DNA of 47,655 nt from assembly GCA_964551475.1 (NCBI GenBank), contig CAZKCI010000075.1, positions 1 through 47,655 on the forward strand, in the 5' to 3' direction. The notes under the pieces were generated by a model that saw nothing but the letters and a program-made list of their open reading frames with translations, ran no database searches and was not told the DNA's origin. The translations under genes were made by a program, and so were the position numbers. Position 1 is the first letter of the stretch; every line of letters begins with the position of its first letter. Below, one piece after another: positions 24,049 to 32,075 of the stretch. The DNA is from CAZKCI01 sp964551475. Its GTDB lineage: Bacteria; Auribacterota; Erginobacteria; Erginobacterales; CAZKCI01.

Positions 24049-24937
24049 AGTCGGGACGGTAGTGGCCGGAGCTCTCCGGCTCCTGGACCCAGCCGTTCTC
24101 GAAACCCAGCCGCTCCATCTCCTCCACCACCGCTGCGTATTCGTCCGGTTCCACCGTCCTCCCCAGGCGGGGGTGATCCGTCACCTCCGGCGTGGGGTGA
24201 TACTGGGACATCAGGGAGAGGTGGACTCTGGGGGAGAGCTCTTGAGCGATGAAACGGAGGCACCGTTTCGAGTTCTCGACCTCCCCCGGGAGGACCAGGT
24301 GGCGGATGATCAGGCCGCTCCGCGCGCGGCCGCTTTCGTCCAGCGCGAGGACGTCCCCCTTCTGGCGGTACATTTCGCGCAGCGCCGCGGCGGCCGCCTC
24401 GGGGTAGTCCCGGGCGCCGGAGTATCGCTCGGCGAGTTCCGCGTCCATGTATTTCAGGTCGGGGAGGAAGACATCGATGAGACCGGAAAGGGAGCGCAAA
24501 CCTTCAACGCGGTCATAGCCGTTGGTGTTGAGTATGAAAACCGGCTTTCTCCCCCGTTCCCGCAGGGACTCGATCAGGGAAACGGCCTGGGGGAGACAGT
24601 GGGAGGGGGAGACGAAACCGACCGCCCGGGCGCCTTCGTCCAAGACCGCCTCGATCCTCCGGACCGCTTCGGGGAGGGCGATCTCCCAGTCTTTCTCCCC
24701 ACGGTCGTTCCGGCTGATCTGGTAGTTCTGGCAGTAAAGGCATCTCAGGTTGCAGTGGGCGAAGAAGACGTTGCAGATCCCCTTCGTCCCGCCCAGGACC
24801 GGCTCTTCCCCCTGATGGAGGCAGATCGTCGCGATCAGGAGGTCCGCTCCCGTCCGGCAGAAACCGGTCTCTCCCGCAGCGCGGTCGACGCCGCAGCGGC
24901 GGGGGCAGAGGGAGCAGAAGTCGGGTCGAGGAGTCAT
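24023..24937 (-). CDS. Radical SAM protein, PflX-like
   Basis: 304-residue radical SAM enzyme of the pyruvate-formate-lyase-activating-like (PflX) group. The 4Fe-4S cysteines are C62, C66 and C69 in AHCNLRCLYCQNYQIS. An extra N-terminal Cys set (C8, C11, C15, C27) is typical of this subgroup. LNTNGYDRVEGL and IDVFLPDLKYMD follow. It may install a glycyl radical, but no glycyl-radical enzyme is in the window, so its target is unknown. It is convergent with the MOSC gene, and a GGTTCA array lies just upstream of its start. Confidence 0.85.
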   Translation of the reverse strand: MTPRPDFCSLCPRRCGVDRAAGETGFCRTGADLLIATICLHQGEEPVLGGTKGICNVFFAHCNLRCLYCQNYQISRNDRGEKDWEIALPEAVRRIEAVLDEGARAVGFVSPSHCLPQAVSLIESLRERGRKPVFILNTNGYDRVEGLRSLSGLIDVFLPDLKYMDAELAERYSGARDYPEAAAAALREMYRQKGDVLALDESGRARSGLIIRHLVLPGEVENSKRCLRFIAQELSPRVHLSLMSQYHPTPEVTDHPRLGRTVEPDEYAAVVEEMERLGFENGWVQEPESSGHYRPDFKRPEIFR

Positions 24938-24944
24938 AAAAACA

Positions 24945-25034
24945 GGTTCAGCGGTTCACGGTTCAGCGGTTCACGGTTCAGGGGTTGGTCATATTTATTC
25001 AACCGTTGAACCATGAACCGTTGAACCTCGAACC
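24945..25034. repeat. Facing GGTTCA and TGAACC arms
   Basis: Left arm 24945-24988 has GGTTCASC/GGTTCAC units with alternating 8- and 7-nt steps. Right arm 24998-25034 has TTGAACCN/TGAACCG units. The arms are reverse complements and could fold into a long hairpin between the divergent radical SAM and dtd genes. Confidence 0.85.
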
Positions 25035-25054
25035 TTATTCAGCAGATACTTTAC

Positions 25055-25092
25055 CCGTTCCCCGTTGCGCGTTGCCCGTGGTATGATATAAC
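25055..25092 (+). promoter_or_regulatory. dtd promoter embedded in a CCGTTGC heptad run
   Basis: Four 7-nt steps (consensus SCGTTSC) cover 25055-25082. TTGCGC (25065-25070) within them, a 16-bp spacer and TATAAC (25087-25092) form a promoter. ATG 25101 follows the -10 box by 8 nt with no SD, implying a leaderless mRNA. Confidence 0.45.
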
Positions 25093-25100
25093 AACGCTCA

Positions 25101-25541
25101 ATGAAAGCGGTAGTCCAGCGGGTGGCCGAAGCCTCGGTCGAGATCGAGGGTGTCCTTCGCGCCCGGATCGGTCCCGGCCTGCTCGTCCTCCTGGGCGTTG
25201 CCCGGGGCGACACGGAGGAACAGGCGGTCGCCCTGGCCGACAAGATCGCCCAGCTGCGGATCTGCGATGATCCCGAGGGCCGGATGAACCGGTCGGTCGC
25301 CGACGTCCGGGGCGAGGTTCTGGTCGTATCGCAGTTCACGCTCTGCGCCGACTGCGAGCGGGGACGGCGTCCCGGTTTCGACGACGCCGCTCCCCCTCAG
25401 ACGGCGGAGCGGCTGTATGTTTTGTTCGTGCGCTATCTGGAAACGGCGGGCCTTTCCGTCCTTACCGGCGTCTTCGGGGCGAGGATGCGAGTAGCCCTGG
25501 TCAACGACGGGCCGGTGACCATCGTGCTCGAAAAGAAATGA
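25101..25541 (+). CDS. dtd: D-aminoacyl-tRNA deacylase
   Basis: Hydrolyses D-aminoacyl-tRNA (and glycine misattached to tRNA-Ala) as chirality proofreading. MKAVVQRVAEASVEIEG, GLLVLLGVARGDTEEQA, VSQFTLCADCERGRRPGFDDAAPP and the C-terminal VALVNDGPVTIVLE are the family marks. The usual cross-subunit Gly-cisPro region is present as NDGPVT. Length 146 is standard. Confidence 0.95.
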   Translation: MKAVVQRVAEASVEIEGVLRARIGPGLLVLLGVARGDTEEQAVALADKIAQLRICDDPEGRMNRSVADVRGEVLVVSQFTLCADCERGRRPGFDDAAPPQTAERLYVLFVRYLETAGLSVLTGVFGARMRVALVNDGPVTIVLEKK

Positions 25542-25543
25542 AC

Positions 25544-25628
25544 CATATGTCATTTATCATTTATCATTGGTCAAGTATCAAGTAGTCTCGTCGCCGGCTC
25601 GTTGATAGTTGATCGTTGAAAAATGAAA
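25544..25628. repeat. Two degenerate heptad runs before the glycosyltransferase gene
   Basis: 25544-25585 has six 7-nt steps that all begin CA (CATTTAT occurs twice). 25601-25628 has four steps of GTTGAWM/AATGAAA type. The second run contains TGA in each step. Confidence 0.7.
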
Positions 25629-25645
25629 AATTCTTCTCTCCCCCG

Positions 25646-26383
25646 ATGACCTCTCAGCCCACGAAAGATCCCTTCTTCCTGAACATAGTCGTTCCCGCCT
25701 ACAACGAGGAGCAGAACATCTCCGAGACCATCCGCACGATTTCGGAGATCCAGTCCCTGGTCACCATCCCGCACAAGCTGATCGTCGTCAACGACAACTC
25801 CACCGACCGGACCGGGGAGGTGGTGGAGGGGCTGAGGAAGAAATATGACAACCTGGTCCTGATCAATCGGCGGGGCAACCACGGCCTGGGGCGCTGCCTG
25901 GACCGGGCCTACGAAGAGGTGGAGGGAGGGGCGGTGGTGGCGGTGATGGCCGATCTCGCCGACGACGTGAACGACATCCCCCGCCTGCTGGACAAGCTCA
26001 AGGAAGGCTACGACCTGGTCTCCGCCTCCCGCTATGTCCCCCGGGGGTCGGGCGAGCACGGCAACCGCCTCAAGCATTTTCTTTCCCGCCTTCTGGGGAA
26101 GACGCTCCAGCTCCTGATCGGGCTCCCCACCAACGACGCCACCAACGCCTACAAGATGTACCGGGCGGATGTCCTGGGCAAGATCGGCATTCTCAAGTCG
26201 GACAACTACACCACCGGTCTCGAGATCACGGTCAAAGCCTTTGTCAAGGGGCTCCGGATCGCCGAGATCCCCACCGTCTGGAAGGATCGCTCCCGGGGGC
26301 AGTCGCACTTCAAGATCGCCCAGGTTGCCCCCGAATACATCCGCTGGTTTCTCTGGGCGGTCTGGAAAGGCTGGGGGCTGTGA
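25646..26383 (+). CDS. Family 2 glycosyltransferase, polyprenol-phosphate mannosyltransferase-like
   Basis: GT-A fold transferase that moves a sugar from NDP-sugar to a lipid or other acceptor. NIVVPAYNEEQNISETIR, IVVNDNSTDRTGEVVEGL, a DLADD metal site where DXD is expected, and SASRYVPRGSGEHGNRLKHFLSRL resemble DPM1-type enzymes. 245 residues with no clear transmembrane helix beyond the Trp-rich C-terminus. ATG 25646 is chosen; TTG 25616 falls in the repeat run. The next gene (surE) starts directly after the stop. Confidence 0.88.
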   Translation: MTSQPTKDPFFLNIVVPAYNEEQNISETIRTISEIQSLVTIPHKLIVVNDNSTDRTGEVVEGLRKKYDNLVLINRRGNHGLGRCLDRAYEEVEGGAVVAVMADLADDVNDIPRLLDKLKEGYDLVSASRYVPRGSGEHGNRLKHFLSRLLGKTLQLLIGLPTNDATNAYKMYRADVLGKIGILKSDNYTTGLEITVKAFVKGLRIAEIPTVWKDRSRGQSHFKIAQVAPEYIRWFLWAVWKGWGL

Positions 26384-26384
26384 C

Positions 26385-27164
26385 ATGGCGAAGCCGCTGA
26401 TACTCCTGACCAACGACGACGGCATCAATGCTTTAGGCCTCTATGCCCTCGCCCGCGCGACCGCGGAGCTGGGAGAGGTGGTGATCGTCGCCCCCGACTC
26501 GGAGCGCTCCGCCACCGGCCACGCCATCACCCTCTCCGAGCCTCTGCGCGCGGACCAGGTCTTCAAGGATGGAACCTTCTACGGTTACGCCGTGAACGGC
26601 ACCCCCGCCGACGCGGTGAAGGTGGGCGTGAAGGCCCTGCTCCAGAGGGAACCCGATCTGGTCATCTCCGGGATCAACCTGGGGCCGAACACCGGGATCA
26701 ACGTCATCTATTCCGGGACGGTCTCCGCCGCCACCGAGGCGGCGATCATGGGGATCGACGCCATCGCCGTCTCCCTGGGGACCTTCACCAACCCCGACTA
26801 TTCCGCCGCCGCCCGCTTCTCCGCCTTCCTCGGCCGCCGTCTTCTCTCCCGGCCGAAGGGGGAGCGCCTCCTCCTCAACGTCAACGTCCCGTCGATTCCG
26901 GAAGAGGAGATCCAGGGGGTCAGGATCACCCACCAGGGGACGGCCCGCTTCGATGAAACGCTGGAGAAGAGGTCGGATCTGCGGGGGCGGATCTACTACT
27001 GGCTGGGGGGAGAGCTGAGGATCGGCGACGAGAGCGAGACCTCGGACAGCAAAGCGCTCAACGCCCGGGCCATCTCCATCACCCCCCTTCACTTCGACAT
27101 GACCGACTATCGCCTCCTTCCCCACCTCCAAGGGCTGAATCTTGATGGCTGGAGATCGGAATAA
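26385..27164 (+). CDS. surE: 5'/3'-nucleotidase SurE
   Basis: Metal-dependent nucleoside monophosphatase of stationary-phase survival. LLTNDDGINALGL holds the metal pair D11-D12. Further blocks: VVIVAPDSERSATGHAITL, YAVNGTPADAVKVGV, DLVISGINLGPNTGINVIYSGTVSAATEA. Length 259 is normal. The long frame upstream of ATG 26385 is a shadow of the glycosyltransferase gene. The end overlaps the histidine kinase start by 20 nt. Confidence 0.95.
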   Translation: MAKPLILLTNDDGINALGLYALARATAELGEVVIVAPDSERSATGHAITLSEPLRADQVFKDGTFYGYAVNGTPADAVKVGVKALLQREPDLVISGINLGPNTGINVIYSGTVSAATEAAIMGIDAIAVSLGTFTNPDYSAAARFSAFLGRRLLSRPKGERLLLNVNVPSIPEEEIQGVRITHQGTARFDETLEKRSDLRGRIYYWLGGELRIGDESETSDSKALNARAISITPLHFDMTDYRLLPHLQGLNLDGWRSE

Positions 27165-28257
27165 GCTGGTCGCCCGTTCCTTCCGCCTGGCCCGCACCGC
27201 CGCCTCCGGCGCTCGGGGCGGCCTGCTGGCCCTCCGGGAGAACATCCTGGTCGGCATCGGCGTGGGCGCGCTGGTCGGCGCCCTCCTCCATCTCTACTAC
27301 TTCTTCTCCCGGGTCGATTTCTCCTTCATCGCCAATTATTCCATCCTGCTCTTCGCGCTGGTCGGTCTCCTGATCGGCGTCTTGAGCGGCCTCGAGCGCC
27401 GCCGCGCCGTCCGTCTGGCGGAGCATACCCGCTTTCTCCGGGACGTCCTGGAGTCCAAGACGAAGCTGATCCAGGACAACGACCAAAGGACCCGGGAGCT
27501 GGAGGAGAGCTACCAACGACTGCACCAGGCCCAGGACCGCCTGGTCCAGGAAGGCAAGATGGCGTCCCTGAGCTCGCTGGCCGCCGGGATCGCCCACCAG
27601 CTCAACCAGCCTTTGACCGCCGTCCGGGGCTATGTCCAGATCATCGTCAAGCACACCGGCGCCGCCGCCCCCTTCTACCGGGAGCTCAAGTCGATCGAGG
27701 AGCAGACCGGACGGATGACCGCGATCATCGAGAACCTGGGAGGTTTTTTCCGCTCCAGCGACGAGTCGGAATCCTACTGCGAGGTCAACCGCTCGGTGAC
27801 CCGGGCGCTCGACTTCCTGGCCGACGGCTTCCGCCTGAACGGGATCGCCGTGGACGCCAAGCTCCGGGCGCGGGAGACCACGGTGGAGATCGAAGGGAAA
27901 AAGATGGCCCAGATGCTGGTCAATTTCTTTCTGAACTCCCAGGAGGCGATGAACGTCCTGCCCGAGAAGCACACCCGCAGGCTCACCGTGTCCACCGTCT
28001 CCGTCTCCGGCCCGGTCGAAGGTGTGGAGATCCTGATCTCCGACACCGGCCCGGGCATCCCGGAGGTCCTGCGGAAACGGGTCTATGAAGCGTTCTACAC
28101 CACCAAGGGCCCGAGCGCTCTGGGCCTGGGTCTGTACATCAACTACTCGATCATCCGCCACGCCAACGGGACGATCGACTGCGAAAGCGAAGAAGGGAAG
28201 GGGACCACATTCCGGATTTTCTTGCCCGCTTTAAAGCGGGCGGAGGCCAAGCGATGA
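27145..28257 (+). CDS. Membrane sensor histidine kinase
   Basis: 370-residue kinase with two N-terminal transmembrane helices (ILVGIGVGALVGALLHLYYF and NYSILLFALVGLLIGVLSGL), a short loop and no large sensor domain. A coiled-coil (KTKLIQDNDQRTRELEESYQ) leads to the H-box with phospho-His H151 in AAGIAHQLNQPLTAVRGYVQ. N-box VNFFLNSQEAM, G1 DTGPGIPE and G2 LGLGLYIN complete the ATPase. The H-box type resembles NtrB/HK4-like kinases. ATG 27145 lies within surE; a TTG sits just before it. It is coupled by ATGA to the receiver gene and so is its likely phosphodonor. Confidence 0.92.
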   Translation: MAGDRNKLVARSFRLARTAASGARGGLLALRENILVGIGVGALVGALLHLYYFFSRVDFSFIANYSILLFALVGLLIGVLSGLERRRAVRLAEHTRFLRDVLESKTKLIQDNDQRTRELEESYQRLHQAQDRLVQEGKMASLSSLAAGIAHQLNQPLTAVRGYVQIIVKHTGAAAPFYRELKSIEEQTGRMTAIIENLGGFFRSSDESESYCEVNRSVTRALDFLADGFRLNGIAVDAKLRARETTVEIEGKKMAQMLVNFFLNSQEAMNVLPEKHTRRLTVSTVSVSGPVEGVEILISDTGPGIPEVLRKRVYEAFYTTKGPSALGLGLYINYSIIRHANGTIDCESEEGKGTTFRIFLPALKRAEAKR

Positions 28258-28628
28258 AGAGAGTTCTCCTGATCGACGACGAAACGGTGGTCCTGGACCT
28301 TCTCCGCACCCTGATCCGCGTGGAGAAGCGCGAGTACGAAGTCCTGACCGCCAAGGACGCTGCCTCCGCCCTGGAGATCTTCCGCAAGACCCCGGCCGAT
28401 CTGGCGGTGATCGACCTGAGGCTCCCCGGGATGAACGGGATCGACCTCCTCATCGCCCTGCGCGAGATCAAGCCCGGCCTCCCGGCCATCCTGATGAGCG
28501 CCTATTCGGACGAGTCCCTGGTCGCTCGGGCGCGGAGCGGCGTCGCCCTCGCCTTCCTCCCCAAGCCGTTCAAGGACATGGACGAGGTGCTCGCTCTGAT
28601 CGACAAGGGGCTGCAGGAAAAGAAGTAA
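28254..28628 (+). CDS. Single-domain response regulator
   Basis: Stand-alone receiver of 124 residues: VLLIDDET (acidic pocket), phosphoacceptor D54 in AVIDLRLPGMNG, S82 in ILMSAYSDE and K104 in FLPKPFKD. There is no output domain, so it works by protein contact or as a phosphorelay step. It overlaps the histidine kinase stop by 4 nt. The DNA-binding regulator at 1.8-2.7 kb could be a downstream target, but nothing in the sequence shows this. Confidence 0.93.
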   Translation: MKRVLLIDDETVVLDLLRTLIRVEKREYEVLTAKDAASALEIFRKTPADLAVIDLRLPGMNGIDLLIALREIKPGLPAILMSAYSDESLVARARSGVALAFLPKPFKDMDEVLALIDKGLQEKK

Positions 28629-28740
28629 AACCAGTGATCAGCCAGCAGTGATCGCTGCCCCTCTTTTCAGATGGATGTCCGCCGCGAGATATGCTAGTCT
28701 GGTCTATCCGCAATTCCCGAAAGGACCGACTGAGATCGTC

Positions 28741-29517
28741 ATGAAAACCCACTGCTTGTCGCTGGTCGTGTTTTCGCTCCTTTCCGCCCTCGCCGTCTCG
28801 CGCCTTCCGGCGGCCGAGGAGCCGGCCGCCGCGCCTTCTCCTGCGCCCGGGCTGGGCGTCGAGGAGTGCCTGAAACGCCTGGATAGCGAGGACGAGAAGG
28901 TAAGAAACGAGGCCAAGATCGCCCTGGCCAAGCTCGGGCCCGCGATCGCTCCCCGTCTCATCAAGGAGCTCTCGTCCGCTCCGGCGCCCAAGGCCTATGA
29001 CCTGGTTCTCGTTCTCGATTATCTCAAGTCCGCGGAGGCGGCGGAGGCCTATGCGAAGCTTTTCGACGCCAGCCAGGACATCAAGATCAAGCTGGTCACG
29101 GCGATGGCCCTGGCCCGTCTCGACCGGGATTACCAGGCGCGCCAGGATTTCATCGTCTCCCGAACCAAAGAGGGGAGCGAGGACGACCGCCAGCAGGCGA
29201 TGCAGATGCTCGGCTACCTCAAGGACGCCCGGGCCGTTTCCGTCCTGAAGAGCATTTTTTACGATCCCGCCCAGTCGGACGGCATCCGCCAGGCCGCGAT
29301 CTGGGACCTGGGCCACACCCCGGTTCCCGAATCGGCCCAGGTCCTGGTCGAGATCTCCCAGGATCCGGAGGTCGACTGGTTCTACAAGGAGATCGTTTTC
29401 GCCGCCCTGAAGCTCCAGGCCGGAGACAAGGAGATGGCTGAGGTGATCAACCGCCTCCTCGAGAAGGCTCAGCGTCTGCCCGCTTCCGCTCCCGTCTCCC
29501 CGACCGCCGTCCGGTAA
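28741..29517 (+). CDS. Exported HEAT-repeat protein
   Basis: 258 residues with a signal peptide (MKTHCLSLVVFSLLSALAVS, cleavage near AAEE) and a Pro/Ala-rich linker. Alpha-helical HEAT-like repeats follow: VEECLKRLDSEDEKVRNEAK, LVTAMALARLDRDYQARQDF, QMLGYLKDARAVSVLKSIFY and ESAQVLVEISQDPEVDWFYK. Likely a periplasmic scaffold. The frame is open to 28648; ATG 28741 fits the signal peptide although its SD is weak. The stop overlaps the next ATG by one base. Confidence 0.75.
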   Translation: MKTHCLSLVVFSLLSALAVSRLPAAEEPAAAPSPAPGLGVEECLKRLDSEDEKVRNEAKIALAKLGPAIAPRLIKELSSAPAPKAYDLVLVLDYLKSAEAAEAYAKLFDASQDIKIKLVTAMALARLDRDYQARQDFIVSRTKEGSEDDRQQAMQMLGYLKDARAVSVLKSIFYDPAQSDGIRQAAIWDLGHTPVPESAQVLVEISQDPEVDWFYKEIVFAALKLQAGDKEMAEVINRLLEKAQRLPASAPVSPTAVR

Positions 29518-30530
29518 TGAACCGGCGCCCCGCCATGGCCGCGGGCGTGGTGCTGCTCGCCGCCGTCGCTTTCTCCGCCGTCCTGCTCCTCCGCCGCGGT
29601 CCGCCCGTGCTTCTGCGCTATCGCTGGTCCCCGGGGGGCAGGCTCGACTATCGGCTCACCCTGCAGGGAACCGGGAAGGCCGCCCTCGCCTCCCCTCCCG
29701 GGAGCGCGAAAAAGGAGCGGCTAGAGCTTCCGGTGGAGATGGAAGGGACGATCGCCTACTCCCTGGAAGCGAAGGAGGTCTCCGCGGAGGGGGTCGCCGA
29801 TCTCGTCCTCACGATCACCGAAGCCGAGGCGACCATCCGGAACGAGGTGCGGGGAAGAAAAATGCGGATGGAGCTCGACCGGGAGGGGCTGCGATCCTTT
29901 GCCGTCGAGCGTTTGCTGAAGGAGGTGCTCCCCGCCTCCCCTGATTTTCCCTTGAAGGGCATCCTCGACGCCCCTTTCCGCCTGCGCCTCGACCCCCGGG
30001 GAAAGGTCGTCTCCTGCGACCTCCCCTCCGAGCTCAAAGGGTCTTTCCCCTTGCCGAACCTCCAGCAGATGATCGTCGGCGCCGTTCCCGATTTCCCGGA
30101 GGCGTCGGTCCGCCCGGGGGAATCCTGGCAGAACGACGCCGAGCTCGCCATGCCCGGCGTGGGCAAGCCCTGGTCGCGCGGGGAGACCTGGAAGATCCGC
30201 CTGGCCTCGGTTCTGCGGAAGATCGGCCGCGAGCAGGGGAAGTCTGCGGCCTTCATCTCCTTCTCGGGCGGGATGGAACAACAGTGGACGGGGACGGAAG
30301 AGGAGAAGCGCCAGGACGCCGGGATCAAGAGCTTCGCCCAGACCCTCTCCGGCGAGCGCCGCTTCGATCTCGAGCGGGGGATGCTCCTGGGCAGCCGGGA
30401 GACGATCGCGCAGCAGTTTCGGATCTTCATGTCCCTGGACCGGATCATCGAAGGGAACGGCTTTGACGTGGAGGTCGATTTCTCGCTTCGGGTGGAGACC
30501 CTGCTTCAGCCGGGTGAAAATGCGAAATGA
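29517..30530 (+). CDS. Membrane-anchored protein of unknown function
   Basis: 337 residues. An N-terminal signal anchor (MAAGVVLLAAVAFSAVLLL) is followed by a soluble, beta-rich region starting LLRYRWSPGGRLDYRLTLQG. SVRPGESWQNDAELAMPGVG and the later FDLERGMLLGSRETIAQQF resemble the DUF6263-type proteins in which a pipeline of lipoprotein-like beta strands is found; that likeness is a recollection, not a search. It overlaps the HEAT gene by 1 nt (TAATGA), so the two probably act together. Confidence 0.6.
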   Translation: MNRRPAMAAGVVLLAAVAFSAVLLLRRGPPVLLRYRWSPGGRLDYRLTLQGTGKAALASPPGSAKKERLELPVEMEGTIAYSLEAKEVSAEGVADLVLTITEAEATIRNEVRGRKMRMELDREGLRSFAVERLLKEVLPASPDFPLKGILDAPFRLRLDPRGKVVSCDLPSELKGSFPLPNLQQMIVGAVPDFPEASVRPGESWQNDAELAMPGVGKPWSRGETWKIRLASVLRKIGREQGKSAAFISFSGGMEQQWTGTEEEKRQDAGIKSFAQTLSGERRFDLERGMLLGSRETIAQQFRIFMSLDRIIEGNGFDVEVDFSLRVETLLQPGENAK

Positions 30531-30600
30531 CGGATATTCTTTCGGGGAGAAGATTATGGCATAATGGCCGCGGGGTCCAATGCCCCGGGGAGAGGAAGAC

Positions 30601-30900
30601 ATGAACTATCTGAGAAAAAACGGAGAGATATTTCTGCTCGTCATCGTCGCCATCGCCGGCGCCCTCTGGGGGGCGGCCCGGCTTTTCCCCCCGATGAGCC
30701 TTCCCCAGAAGGGCCTGCTTCTGGCCCTCCTCATCTTCGGGACGCTGAGCTTCGCCTATTGCCTGTTCAAGTCCGATTTCCCCTTCTTTCGGAAATACCC
30801 GGGACCGATCGGCCTCACCGTCCTCATCGTTTATGTCATTGTCCTGGGCGTGCTCACCGTCTCCGAGATCTTCGACCTCGGCTGGTTTGGCTGGATCTGA
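30601..30900 (+). CDS. Small membrane protein, three helices, unknown function
   Basis: 99 residues with three hydrophobic helices: EIFLLVIVAIAGALWGAARL, QKGLLLALLIFGTLSFAYCL and PIGLTVLIVYVIVLGVLTV. ATG 30601 follows GGGGAGAGG at good spacing; an upstream ATG (30580) has a poorer site. It follows the HEAT/anchor pair by 70 nt. No family is recognised. Confidence 0.65.
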   Translation: MNYLRKNGEIFLLVIVAIAGALWGAARLFPPMSLPQKGLLLALLIFGTLSFAYCLFKSDFPFFRKYPGPIGLTVLIVYVIVLGVLTVSEIFDLGWFGWI

Positions 30901-30937
30901 ATCCCTTCGGGGCGCGCTTCGCGCGCCCCGAAGGGAT
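30901..30937. terminator. 17-bp perfect hairpin after the small membrane protein gene
   Basis: ATCCCTTCGGGGCGCGC and its exact complement enclose a TTC loop. It begins immediately after the stop codon (30900). Only GGTTT follows, not a long U-run, so it is either a terminator with a weak tract, an mRNA 3'-end stabiliser or a REP-type element. Confidence 0.55.
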
Positions 30938-31035
30938 CCAGGTTTGAACTCCGCTCGGGAACATCCCCCGCGGCGCGCGACTTTCCCCCATCGCCGGTTG
31001 TCTCCGCGATTCCCCAATAACGGCCGGAACGCCCG

Positions 31036-32043
31036 ATGACATATCCCTCGCTGAATATCGCGGTTGCCTTCTTCTCCCTGCTCCTGCTCCCGTCCTGCTC
31101 CCGCTCCGCTTTCCACAAGGAATCGCGCCCTCTTCTCGGGACCACGGTCAGCGTCGAGGCGGAGGGCGATCCCTCCGTTCTGGCGGCGGCCTTCGCGGCC
31201 GCCGAGGAGATGGAGAAGAAGTTCAGCCTTTATCTCCCGCAGAGCGAGCTCAGCGACGTGAACCGGCGCGCCGGGGAAGCGGCGGTGGCGGTGAGCGAAG
31301 ATCTCTGGAAACTCCTCGTGCGCTCCCGGGAGATCGGCCGGATGACCCGGGGGGCATTCGATATCACCGTCGGGCCGCTGATGCGGTCCTGGGGTTTCTT
31401 CCCCAAGAGAGAAGGCCGCGTGCCGGCGGAGGATGAGATCGCCGCCGCCCGGGCGAATGTCGGCTGGGACAAGATAGTTCTCGACCCCGCCGCCCGGACG
31501 GTTCGTTTCTCCCGCCCCGGCGTCGAGCTCGACCTGGGGGGGGTGGCCGCGGGCTACGCGGTAGACCGCATGATCGACGCGCTCAAGGCTTCCGGCGTCA
31601 GGAACGCCATGATCGACGCCGGAGGCGACATCTATTGCCTGGGGGAAAGGCCGGGGGGAGGGCCGTGGCGGATCGGCGTGGAACACCCCCGGCGGGAAGG
31701 GGAGCTGCTGGGCGTCCTGGAGCTCGCGGACCGGGCGGTCACGACCTCCGGAGATTACCGGAATTATTTTATCCGCAGCAAAAAGCGCTACTCCCACATC
31801 ATGGATCCCCGTTCCGGCCGTCCGGTCGAATCCTCCGTGGCGGAGACGAGTGTGACCGCACCGGACTGCCTGACCGCCGACGCCCTGGCCACGGCGCTTT
31901 TTGTCCTCGGCCCCGAGGAAGGCATGGCCGTGCTCTCCGAACACACGGAGTGGGGAGGGATCGTGGTCGTGGAGGAGGAAGGGGAGGTATCGGTGAGGAT
32001 GTCGGAGGGGCTGGAGCTGGAAATGGTGAACGGTGAACCGTGA
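31036..32043 (+). CDS. apbE: FAD:protein FMN transferase (ApbE), lipoprotein
   Basis: Attaches FMN to a Thr/Ser of target flavoproteins on the outer face of the membrane. A lipobox LLLLPSC puts the mature N-terminus at C21. Core blocks: LLGTTVSVEAEGDP, GAFDITVGPLMRSWGFF, LDLGGVAAGYAVDRMI, AMIDAGGDIYCLG, AVTTSGDYRNYF and YSHIMDPRSGRPV. 335 residues, normal. No Rnf or NQR target genes are in the window. The end overlaps the CPBP frame. Confidence 0.93.
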   Translation: MTYPSLNIAVAFFSLLLLPSCSRSAFHKESRPLLGTTVSVEAEGDPSVLAAAFAAAEEMEKKFSLYLPQSELSDVNRRAGEAAVAVSEDLWKLLVRSREIGRMTRGAFDITVGPLMRSWGFFPKREGRVPAEDEIAAARANVGWDKIVLDPAARTVRFSRPGVELDLGGVAAGYAVDRMIDALKASGVRNAMIDAGGDIYCLGERPGGGPWRIGVEHPRREGELLGVLELADRAVTTSGDYRNYFIRSKKRYSHIMDPRSGRPVESSVAETSVTAPDCLTADALATALFVLGPEEGMAVLSEHTEWGGIVVVEEEGEVSVRMSEGLELEMVNGEP

Positions 32044-32075
32044 ACCGTTGATCTTTGGAGCCTTTGATCTCTTGA
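32031..32075. repeat. GGTGAACC/TTGATC run over the apbE stop
   Basis: Steps of 7 to 9 nt (GGTGAAC, GTGAACC, TTGATCY) begin in the last codons of apbE and end in the start region of the CPBP gene. It belongs to the TGAACC family but is more degenerate. Confidence 0.6.
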
